Assembly: GCF_001639745.1 (NCBI RefSeq)
Contig: NZ_LTAX01000004.1
Span: 62,001 to 126,000, forward strand
Source: Marinomonas gallaica
GTDB taxonomy: Bacteria; Pseudomonadota; Gammaproteobacteria; Pseudomonadales; Marinomonadaceae
DNA length: 64,000 nt
Direction of reading: 5' to 3'
The notes below the pieces were generated by a model. The model saw only the letters and a list, made by a program, of their open reading frames with translations. It did not search any database and had not been told where the DNA came from. Of the stretch, positions 1 through 7,437 are shown piece by piece (within the stretch, counting starts at the first letter, position 1; each line of letters starts with the position of its first letter). The position numbers were made by a program, and so were the translations under genes.

Positions 1-478
1 TGGTTTCAGACAGCATTTTTAGGTTTTTAGTGGGCAGTCCTAAACGCTGGGCGCGCATGGCTACCTGTTGTAAGGATTCTTCACCGGTGACGTACATGGC
101 GCTTTGTTGTTGCGCTAACCAACACATAGTTTGCAGTAGCAGGGTACTTTTACCTGCACCAGGGTGACCACCAATTAACACGACCCCACCGGGGACTAAA
201 CCGCCGCCCAGTACACGATCAAATTCACTAGCACCAGAGCTAAAGCGCGGCACATCGCCAAGGTCAACTTCGGATAGGTCTTGGATACCTGTTGTGGCAC
301 CGGCGTAGCCTTTGCGTCCAGAATCTTGACCCGCGGCGATGCGGGCAGGAGTTTTGCTGGCACTGACTTTGAATTCTTGCAGGCTGTTCCAGGCACCGCA
401 GGCTTGGCATTGTCCTTGCCATTTAGAATAGTCCGCACCACATTCATTGCAGACAAACGCGGTTTTCGCTTTGGCCAT
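1..478 (-). CDS. radA: DNA repair protein RadA, N-terminal part (runs off the window start)
   Basis: RadA is a RecA-like ATPase (DnaB-type helicase activity) that helps process branched recombination intermediates. The 159 codons visible contain the family's N-terminal C4 zinc finger (C10, C13, C24, C27) and a Walker A motif GHPGAGKS at about residues 104-111, followed by the start of the ATPase core. The KNRFG motif and Lon-like C-terminal domain would lie outside the window. The ATG at 478 has an AGGA ribosome-binding site about 7 nt upstream. A hairpin followed by a T-run sits only about 18 bp upstream of this start, so transcription from the preceding gene should largely stop there. Confidence 0.95.
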   Translation of the reverse strand, partial: MAKAKTAFVCNECGADYSKWQGQCQACGAWNSLQEFKVSASKTPARIAAGQDSGRKGYAGATTGIQDLSEVDLGDVPRFSSGASEFDRVLGGGLVPGGVVLIGGHPGAGKSTLLLQTMCWLAQQQSAMYVTGEESLQQVAMRAQRLGLPTKNLKMLSET

Positions 479-495
479 GTTTGTTTTCCTATCCA

Positions 496-529
496 TAAAA
501 ACGGCCGTGAATTGCTTCAACGGCCGTTT
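496..529 (-). terminator. Intrinsic terminator after the acetyltransferase-nitrilase gene
   Basis: Ten-bp perfect arms AAACGGCCGT (499-508) and ACGGCCGTTT (520-529) enclose an 11-nt loop. Read on the minus strand, the stem is followed by a run of T, as in a rho-independent terminator. It closes the upstream gene (stop at 558) and lies directly in front of radA. Confidence 0.8.
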
Positions 530-557
530 GAAAGTTCACTTAATAGCTAGCATATTA

Positions 558-2102
558 TCATACTGTGCTAGGTGTATTGGTTTTCCATTCGATGTTGTAT
601 AGGTCTAGACGACGGTCTTTTAAGTTATTCACTGAGCCTTCGCTGCGAACCAGTTTTAGCTTGTCTAAGTCCAAATCTGAGAACATCAGCATTTCAGTGT
701 TTGGCGTCGTCTCTGCCATCACGGCATCGTGCGGGAATGAGAAATCTGATGGCGAGAACACCGCAGCTTGAGAGTACTGTACGTCTAAGTTTTCTACTTG
801 AGGCAAGTTGCCACAGCTACCACAGATGACAACATAACACTCGTTTTCAATGGCGCGCGCTTGAGCACAGCTGCGTACGCGTAAGTAGCCATTTTTGGTA
901 TCTGTCCAGAATGGTACAAACAGAATGTCCATATCTTGCGAAGCAAGGTGACGTGCCAACTCTGGGAACTCGACATCATAGCAAATCAAGATGCCGATAC
1001 GGCCTGCATCCGTGTCAAAGGTACGGACTTCGTAACCCCCTTCAATGACCCAGTCACGGCGCTCATGCGGCGTAATATGAATCTTGCGTTGCTCTTCAAT
1101 GGTACCGTCACGACGGCATAAGTAACTGATGTTGTACATAATATCGTCTTCCACCAATGGCATAGAGCCAGTGATGACGTTGATATTATAACTGATGGCT
1201 AACTGAGACATTTCGCTGACAAAGCGCTCTGTGAAAGACGCTAAGAAACGAATGGCTTCCATTTGGTTGGTTTGGTCTGGCGCCAAGCCCATTAATGGCG
1301 CGTTGAAGAACTCAGGGAATAGGGCAAAGTCGCTTTTGTAGCTCGACAAGGCATCAATGAAATACTCAACTTGCTTAAGTAGCTCTTCAACACTTTCGAC
1401 TTCACGCATTTGCCACTGGACTGCACCGATGCGTACCTGAGTTTTGCGATACTCCAGCACGGTGTTTTTTTCTGGCTCGTAGAAGATGTTTTTCCACTCT
1501 AGTAAGGTGGCGTAGCCGCGAGACTTTTCGTCTTCAGGAAGATATTTGGTCAATAGGCGTGTGACTTGGAAGTCGTTGGAAAGTTGGAACGTCAAAATAG
1601 GGTCGTAGATTTTGCGTTTGTCCACGGCTTCTAAATATTCCGCTGGCGTCATTTCATCCGAATGTTGGTAATAATTCGGAATACGTCCACCGGCAAGAAT
1701 GGCAATTAAGTTTTCTTGGCGGCACAGCTCTTTACGCGCTTCGTATAAGCGGCGACCTAATCGGTATCCACGGTAGTCTGGGTCGATCAAAACGTCTAAG
1801 CCATACAATGCATCGCCTTCATTATCATGATGAATACGCTCGCGCTGATCGACTAAGTCATCATAAGTATGTGGGTTACTAAAGCGCTGATAATTTACTT
1901 TTACGGATAGAGCCATGCCCACAATTTTATCGTGGTCAACGAGACAAATCTGACCATCCGGTAAGTCCTTGATAAGCTTACTAATAGTATGCATTGGCCA
2001 TGAGCCACCAATATCATGGTAGACACGATCCATGAGTGCTTTGACTTGAGGGTAATCGTCCAAGGTTAAGTTGCGGATCTTCAAATGTAGATCTTCTAGC
2101 AT
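558..2102 (-). CDS. GNAT acetyltransferase fused to a carbon-nitrogen hydrolase
   Basis: A 514-residue two-domain protein. Residues 1 to about 215 form a GNAT N-acetyltransferase domain, with an acetyl-CoA-binding RGYRLGRRLY segment near 111-120. Residues about 222-505 form a nitrilase-superfamily amidohydrolase with the complete Glu-Lys-Cys triad: E264 (LFPEFF), K340 (EQRKIH) and C374 (ILICYDVEFPE). The same fusion occurs in a conserved family that includes Bacillus YhcX; the substrate is unknown, probably a small amide or omega-amino compound. The ATG at 2102 has a TGGAGA ribosome-binding site 6 nt upstream. It appears monocistronic, ending at the hairpin before radA. Confidence 0.9.
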   Translation of the reverse strand: MLEDLHLKIRNLTLDDYPQVKALMDRVYHDIGGSWPMHTISKLIKDLPDGQICLVDHDKIVGMALSVKVNYQRFSNPHTYDDLVDQRERIHHDNEGDALYGLDVLIDPDYRGYRLGRRLYEARKELCRQENLIAILAGGRIPNYYQHSDEMTPAEYLEAVDKRKIYDPILTFQLSNDFQVTRLLTKYLPEDEKSRGYATLLEWKNIFYEPEKNTVLEYRKTQVRIGAVQWQMREVESVEELLKQVEYFIDALSSYKSDFALFPEFFNAPLMGLAPDQTNQMEAIRFLASFTERFVSEMSQLAISYNINVITGSMPLVEDDIMYNISYLCRRDGTIEEQRKIHITPHERRDWVIEGGYEVRTFDTDAGRIGILICYDVEFPELARHLASQDMDILFVPFWTDTKNGYLRVRSCAQARAIENECYVVICGSCGNLPQVENLDVQYSQAAVFSPSDFSFPHDAVMAETTPNTEMLMFSDLDLDKLKLVRSEGSVNNLKDRRLDLYNIEWKTNTPSTV

Positions 2103-2185
2103 ACAGTCTCCAAAATAGGTTCTATCGATACTACGACTATAACGACTTTGATAACAAAATTGCAGGAATAGTTAAATGCCAGAGA

Positions 2186-2214
2186 TGAAAAACCCCCGCC
2201 TAAGCGAGGGTTTT
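2186..2214 (-). terminator. Intrinsic terminator of glnK-amtB
   Basis: On the minus strand an 11-bp stem (AAAACCCTCGC pairing with GCGGGGGTTTT, one wobble pair) with a short TTAG-type loop is followed by a run of T. It begins about 28 bp after the amtB stop codon and closes the ammonium operon. Confidence 0.85.
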
Positions 2215-2241
2215 CCAAGGAGAAGTCATAATCGTGAGGGA

Positions 2242-3504
2242 TTATTTTTTAAACTCTGGATACGCTTCCATACCGCATTCTGAGATATCAACGCCTTCGT
2301 ACTCTTCTTCTTCGGTAACACGAATACCCATGATGGCTTTGATGACTAACCAAACCACTAGGCTTGTAGAGAATACCCATACGAAGATCGTCAGTGCACC
2401 TGCAATTTGACCGCCGAATGAAGCGCCGTCATTGGTAAGTGGCACAGCCAGTAGACCCCAAAGTCCCACCACACCGTGAACAGAGATAGCACCGACTGGA
2501 TCATCAATTTTTAGCTTATCTAGCATTAGGATTGATACCACAACAATCAGACCACCCACAACGCCGATCAGTGTTGCACCTAAAGCGGAAGGTGTAGAAG
2601 GTTCCGCTGTAATCGCAACCAGACCTGCAAGCGCACCGTTTAGAAGCATTGTAAGATCGGCTTTGCCGAACAGAATACGCGCTAGGATAAGGGCACCAAC
2701 GGCGCCACCGGCAGCGGCCGCATTGGTGTTTAGGAACACCATGGCAACAGAGTTAGCGTTAGCGATGTCGCCAAGTTTCAGTACCGAACCGCCATTAAAA
2801 CCGAACCAGCCCAACCAAAGGATAAAAGTACCCAATGTTGCTAGTGGGAGGTTAGCGCCTGGAATCGCACGCACTTCACCGTTTGGACCGTATTTGCCTT
2901 TACGAGCACCCAATACCAGAACACCTGCTAGTGCAGCGGATGCGCCGGCCATGTGTACAATGCCTGAACCGGCAAAATCAGAGAAGCCCATGTCACCTAG
3001 GTTGAACATGCCGAAGACATCAGCGCCGCCCCAAGTCCAAGAACCTTCCAGTGGGTAGATAACACCTGTCATGACCACTGCGAACGTTAGGAAAGCCCAT
3101 AGCTTCATGCGCTCAGCGACAGCACCGGAAACAATAGACATTGCCGTTGCAACGAAGACGACTTGGAAGAAGAAATCCGATGCACCAGAGTAGATAGCAC
3201 CACCTTCAAAGCCACCTTCACGGCCAGCGAAGTCAGTCAATGTAGACGCTACGTCTACGTCTTGAATACCCGATAAGAACCATGTGCCGCCGTACATGAT
3301 CGCGTAACCGCAAACCAAGTACATGATACAAGAGATCGCGAACAGCGCGACGTTCTTAGTAAGGATTTCCGTGGTGTTTTTCGAACGGACTAGGCCTGCT
3401 TCTAGCATCGCGAAACCCGCTGCCATCCACATAACCAGTGCGCCACACACCAAGAAGTAAAAGGTGTCCATGGCATATTGTAAGTGAAAAATTTGATCTT
3501 GCAT
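2242..3504 (-). CDS. amtB: Ammonium transporter AmtB
   Basis: A 420-residue inner-membrane ammonium channel with about eleven hydrophobic segments. The twin pore histidines are present at about H184 (GSGIVHMAG) and H343 (SVHGVVGLWG), and the central family segments are well conserved. It starts 39 bp downstream of glnK and has a GGGGGG ribosome-binding site, giving the classic glnK-amtB operon in which the PII protein GlnK binds and blocks the channel when ammonium is plentiful. Expression probably comes from the sigma-54-type promoter upstream of glnK. Confidence 0.97.
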   Translation of the reverse strand: MQDQIFHLQYAMDTFYFLVCGALVMWMAAGFAMLEAGLVRSKNTTEILTKNVALFAISCIMYLVCGYAIMYGGTWFLSGIQDVDVASTLTDFAGREGGFEGGAIYSGASDFFFQVVFVATAMSIVSGAVAERMKLWAFLTFAVVMTGVIYPLEGSWTWGGADVFGMFNLGDMGFSDFAGSGIVHMAGASAALAGVLVLGARKGKYGPNGEVRAIPGANLPLATLGTFILWLGWFGFNGGSVLKLGDIANANSVAMVFLNTNAAAAGGAVGALILARILFGKADLTMLLNGALAGLVAITAEPSTPSALGATLIGVVGGLIVVVSILMLDKLKIDDPVGAISVHGVVGLWGLLAVPLTNDGASFGGQIAGALTIFVWVFSTSLVVWLVIKAIMGIRVTEEEEYEGVDISECGMEAYPEFKK

Positions 3505-3543
3505 GTTTCGCCCCCCTAAAGGCTTGTAAGATTCTGGCAGTGA

Positions 3544-3951
<408 letters not shown>

Positions 3952-4032
3952 GCTTTAAAATTACGCGAAGAAAACCTCGTAAAGCCTTGTCTGGTAAGGG
4001 GTAGAGGGGAAACGTGCAAGAACGTACTCATT

Positions 4033-4087
4033 TGCACCGCTTAGTGAGCAAGACAGTAAATACATAGCTGTGCGTTATGGTGGTGCG
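4033..4087. promoter_or_regulatory. Candidate NtrC enhancer sites upstream of glnK
   Basis: Two partial matches to the NtrC consensus (TGCAC-N7-GTGCA) lie about 85-150 bp upstream of the -24/-12 element: TGCACCGCTTAGTGAGCA at 4033-4050 and TGCGTTATGGTGGTGCG at 4071-4087. The distance is usual for NtrC enhancers. Neither site is perfect, so this is an inference from position plus half-site matches. The rest of the 459-bp glnK-ubiK gap holds a palindrome (4200-4216) and no gene that I can see. Confidence 0.45.
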
Positions 4088-4199
4088 TAATTCCTTATGG
4101 GACGGTTTTTTTTAGCGCTCTTATAGAACTATTTGATTGTTTTGCTTGGAAAGTCAGCCAATTTAACTGCCCTAATGCTGGGCACGGTTAATAAAATGG

Positions 4200-4216
4200 C
4201 GAACAGAAACTGTTCG
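4200..4216. repeat. Perfect palindrome between glnK and ubiK
   Basis: CGAACAG-AAA-CTGTTCG is a perfect 7-bp inverted repeat with a 3-nt centre, flanked by GGC and CGCC that could lengthen the stem. It has no T-run, so it looks more like an operator than a terminator. It lies about 125 bp upstream of ubiK and 320 bp upstream of glnK; the binding protein is unknown. Confidence 0.5.
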
Positions 4217-4341
4217 ATCGCCGTATCAAGTGCACCCTAACAACGCAAATGATAGATCTGGTAATTGACGGAATTGTGTAAAGACAGAAGGGGGGGCGGC
4301 ATTTTATAATAATGGAAATACTCTAAATGAGAGAGCGCGTC

Positions 4342-4587
4342 ATGATTGATCAATTTATTAAACAGTTGGGTTCTGGCCTAGAACAAGCGGCAGGTACACT
4401 GGGTAAGCTTCCTGCTGAAGAAATTCAACTTCAACTTCAGCAAGTAGCAAAAGACACTTTGACTAAAATGGATTTAGTCACCCGTGAAGAGTTCGAAGTA
4501 CAAGCAGCAATGTTACAAAAGTATCGTGAGAAACTGGCGCAACTGGAAGCGCGCCTCGCCGAGTTAGAGCAAACTGAGGACAAGTAG
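4342..4587 (+). CDS. ubiK: Ubiquinone biosynthesis accessory factor UbiK (YqiC family)
   Basis: A small acidic protein of 81 residues of the BMFP family, which in Escherichia coli assists the soluble Ubi complex with UbiJ. It is predicted to be almost entirely helical, with a C-terminal coiled coil (heptad-like Leu/Ala pattern from about residue 50), as is typical for the family. I chose the ATG at 4342 (MIDQFIK), the usual family start, with GAGAG about 8 nt upstream; an in-frame ATG at 4327 would add five residues and has a poorer ribosome-binding site. It converges on the neighbouring minus-strand gene with a 12-bp gap. Confidence 0.85.
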   Translation: MIDQFIKQLGSGLEQAAGTLGKLPAEEIQLQLQQVAKDTLTKMDLVTREEFEVQAAMLQKYREKLAQLEARLAELEQTEDK

Positions 4588-4599
4588 TCTGTCAGAAAT

Positions 4600-4815
4600 T
4601 TAGTGCCAGCCTTGTTGCCAGAGATCATCAAGCAATGCTTGCCAAGGTAGTTGGTAAGTATTCTTGGTGTACACTGCTTCAAGGACGATATCGATTACCA
4701 CCTCGTCTTCATCCCGATCGAGGCGGGTAACGATAAAATGCTTTTCTTTATTTTTTGGAACAGTGGATGTCCATTTTGAGAGCAACAATTTATTAGGGTT
4801 CAACTTTTTGGTCAT
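4600..4815 (-). CDS. Small Trp-rich protein, TIGR02450 family
   Basis: A 71-residue soluble protein of unknown function. It shows the features I associate with the TIGR02450 Trp-rich family: an N-terminal NPNKLLLSKWT segment, an NKEKHFIVT motif, an acidic centre and a C-terminal DLWQQGW. The start at 4815 has a near-perfect GAGGAGGT ribosome-binding site about 6 nt upstream. It is transcribed toward ubiK and away from comM. Confidence 0.85.
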   Translation of the reverse strand: MTKKLNPNKLLLSKWTSTVPKNKEKHFIVTRLDRDEDEVVIDIVLEAVYTKNTYQLPWQALLDDLWQQGWH

Positions 4816-4883
4816 AAGTACCTCCTCATATAGATACGTGTGAGATTAGAAGTTGGATGTACTGGGCATATCAAGGAGTGATT

Positions 4884-6401
4884 ATGAGCCTAGCAACAAT
4901 CTATAGCCGTGCCCGTGTGGGTGTATCGGCTCCGCTTGTGACCGTAGAAACGCACATTTCTAATGGTCTGCCATCGTTAAATATCGTCGGATTGCCGGAA
5001 GCAGCCGTGCGAGAAGCCAAAGATCGAGTGCGTAGTGCGATCATTAACAGCAAATTCGAATTCCCTTTGCGCCGTATTACCATCAATTTGGCACCTGCCG
5101 ATTTGCCAAAAGAGGGTGGTCGTTATGATTTGGCGATAGCTATCAGCATCTTATTGGCATCGGGACAACTCGGAGAAATAGAGCTACGTGATACCGAGTT
5201 TGTCGGAGAACTGGCTCTATCTGGTGATTTACGTGGTATCCCCGGTGTCTTGCCCTCGGCGATGGCAGCCAAAGAGGCGCAACGAAAAATGATTGTGCCT
5301 GCAGATAACCGTAATGAAGCAGGATTAGTAGATCATGAGATCTTTTTTGCTCATCATCTGACGCAAGTGACCGCGGCGCTGATGAAACTGTCCACTCTAC
5401 AACGCTGTGAAGTCGAAGAGGTGTTTGTAGAAGACGTCATCGGCCATCGCGACATGGCGGATGTAAAGGGGCAGTATCAAGCTCGAAGAGCGTTAGAGGT
5501 AGCGGCGGCGGGCGGGCACAATTTGTTATTCGTTGGACCACCTGGTACGGGTAAAACCATGCTGGCTTCTCGTTTGCCTGGGATTATGCCGCGTATGACG
5601 GAACCTGAAGCGCTTGAAGTCGCTGCGGTACAGTCTGTCTCAGGCCGTAAAATGGGCACGGATTGGCATTGGTCAGAGCGTCCTTTTCGCAGTCCGCACC
5701 ATTCGAGTTCAGCCGCGGCGTTGGTTGGCGGAGGGTCCATTCCGAAACCGGGAGAAGCCTCGTTAAGTCATCGGGGTGTATTGTTCTTAGACGAGCTACC
5801 GGAATTCGACCGTAAGGTGTTAGAGGTGCTGCGTGAGCCATTAGAAAACGGTGAAATTCACTTATCACGTGCTCGTGGCCAAGTCAGTTACCCCGCGCGC
5901 TTTCAACTGGTGGCCGCTATGAATGCGAGCAATGAAGCCTATAGTGGTGGACAAGACTATTACCAATCCAGTGCCAGTCAGAAATACCTGCGTAAACTCT
6001 CCGCCCCTTTTTTAGATCGCATTGATTTACACGTCGAAGTGCCGCCGTTACCAACAGATGTCTTGGTGAACCAAAGTGAAATGGGTGAGGCTAGCTCAGC
6101 GGTACGCCAACGGGTTGAAGCCGCCGTTGCACGTCAACGAGCGCGGCAAGGCGTGCAAAATGCTCAATTAAGCGGTCGTGAACTGGAGCGTATTTGTGCC
6201 TTGAGTGAATCGGATAAGCTGTTTATGCAACAAGCGTTAGAGCGCTTAAAGCTATCAGCAAGGGCTTATCATCGAGTATTGCGAGTCGCCTTGACGTTAG
6301 CGGATTTGGAGAGTGTTGATGTTGCACGAAAGCATCTTATGGAGTCTTTAAGTTACCGCAAAATGGAAAAAATGCTGGCGACGGTCGTCGGTGGGGCATG
6401 A
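4884..6401 (+). CDS. comM: Mg-chelatase-like AAA+ ATPase ComM (YifB family)
   Basis: A 505-residue ATPase of the YifB/ComM family; ComM is a hexameric helicase that promotes branch migration during natural transformation. It has an N-terminal Lon-protease-like fold (MSLATIYSRA to about residue 160), a Walker A motif GPPGTGKT at about residue 220, the HHSSS segment typical of the Mg-chelatase subgroup, a Walker B LFLDELPEF, and a C-terminal helical lid. The ATG at 4884 is preferred because AAGGAG lies 8 nt before it; an upstream start at 4857 would add nine residues without support. The family is widespread and does not by itself show competence. Confidence 0.95.
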   Translation: MSLATIYSRARVGVSAPLVTVETHISNGLPSLNIVGLPEAAVREAKDRVRSAIINSKFEFPLRRITINLAPADLPKEGGRYDLAIAISILLASGQLGEIELRDTEFVGELALSGDLRGIPGVLPSAMAAKEAQRKMIVPADNRNEAGLVDHEIFFAHHLTQVTAALMKLSTLQRCEVEEVFVEDVIGHRDMADVKGQYQARRALEVAAAGGHNLLFVGPPGTGKTMLASRLPGIMPRMTEPEALEVAAVQSVSGRKMGTDWHWSERPFRSPHHSSSAAALVGGGSIPKPGEASLSHRGVLFLDELPEFDRKVLEVLREPLENGEIHLSRARGQVSYPARFQLVAAMNASNEAYSGGQDYYQSSASQKYLRKLSAPFLDRIDLHVEVPPLPTDVLVNQSEMGEASSAVRQRVEAAVARQRARQGVQNAQLSGRELERICALSESDKLFMQQALERLKLSARAYHRVLRVALTLADLESVDVARKHLMESLSYRKMEKMLATVVGGA

Positions 6402-6407
6402 TTTCAT

Positions 6408-6445
6408 TAGGAGTAGCGTGCGGTATAAGTCGTACATTACTCCTA
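6408..6445 (+). terminator. Hairpin downstream of comM
   Basis: Perfect 8-bp arms TAGGAGTA (6408-6415) and TACTCCTA (6438-6445) with further inner pairing begin 7 bp after the comM stop codon. There is no T-run, so termination efficiency is uncertain. The rest of the 313-bp gap to the next gene is AT-rich, with no other recognisable element. Confidence 0.45.
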
Positions 6446-6714
6446 GAGATAACGGTTGATATAGTGTCTTACGAAACACTAAAAATAGCGAAGCTACAAT
6501 TTTCTATTCGATGTGCTGCTTGATTTTTTATTCGTGTATTCGAAAGAACTTGGCTGACTTATTCACATGCTTCCGAGCATTAAATATTGAGATTTTTTAT
6601 ATAGAGTAGATGGAGGGGGGATTGAAATTGGTGTTAATTAATAGTGGTTATTGCGATTATTAATATAAATTTAAGTTTGGTTTATTTTTATCAATCTTCT
6701 AATAGGATAATTTT

Positions 6715-7290
6715 GTGTTATACCGTATTTTAAAATTTAGTTGCATTTTTCTTCTTCTATCATCAAGTCTTTTGGTGCGTGCACAATCGACTATGCTTTG
6801 TGAAATATCAACAGTTAGCGATAAAACAGTCAGTGTTAATGAAACCAAGTATGGTAATGACATCAAATATGATTTTCAGATTATAGATGATGAAAATATA
6901 ATATCGATCACTATAGGCGTTATTAGGTTAGAACATCACTCTATTTTGTTCCAAAACTCTGCTCAAGAAACCTCTAAGAAAGAGGTAGTTGAAAGTTCTC
7001 ACAACGAATATGAAAAAATGTGGGTGGAAGAGCTTTTTCATAAAGTTACCTTGTTGCATTCTAAAAATAGAATATGGGAGGGAAACCCTTCAAAAATATC
7101 GCTTTGGAGAGCAGAGTTAAAAGAGAATCGCAGTATGATTAGTTTTTGGTCAGTCGCAAGCGATGAAGAGTTGTTTGTAATTTTCTTTAACGGTTTTAGA
7201 GTTGACAATGACAAAAGTTTAGTGTCTGAAGATTTAATGATTGCTGTTGTTGATGAAATAATAAGTAGATGTAATGTCGCACCAATTTAA
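6715..7290 (+). CDS. Hypothetical secreted protein
   Basis: A 191-residue protein that I do not recognise. It has a clear N-terminal signal peptide (basic start, hydrophobic stretch FLLLSSSLLV, cleavage probably after RAQS), then about 165 residues of predicted soluble protein. The mature part has only two cysteines, C29 near the N terminus (MLCEI) and one near the C terminus (SRCNV), which could form a disulfide. The start is GTG with AGGATA about 6 nt upstream. The gene and its flanks are much more AT-rich than comM or the iron operon, which suggests horizontal acquisition or relaxed selection. Confidence 0.65.
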   Translation: MLYRILKFSCIFLLLSSSLLVRAQSTMLCEISTVSDKTVSVNETKYGNDIKYDFQIIDDENIISITIGVIRLEHHSILFQNSAQETSKKEVVESSHNEYEKMWVEELFHKVTLLHSKNRIWEGNPSKISLWRAELKENRSMISFWSVASDEELFVIFFNGFRVDNDKSLVSEDLMIAVVDEIISRCNVAPI

Positions 7291-7394
7291 AAAATCAGAT
7301 GTAGATGAAACACTGAGCTGATATTGTGTATATCTATTTAAATATAGAGAGTTAGTCCTTATTAAAGCTAAAAAGCGGATGAGTTGAATAAACC

Positions 7395-7422
7395 GCAGCA
7401 CGGGACTTACATCCCGCGCTGC
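7395..7422 (-). terminator. Terminator hairpin of the iron-uptake operon
   Basis: Arms GCAGCACGGGA (7395-7405) and TCCCGCGCTGC (7412-7422) pair with one mismatch around a 6-nt loop. On the minus strand they are followed by a weak GGTTTATT tract. It lies about 16 bp after the receptor stop codon. Confidence 0.7.
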
Positions 7423-7437
7423 GAATGAAGATAAAGA

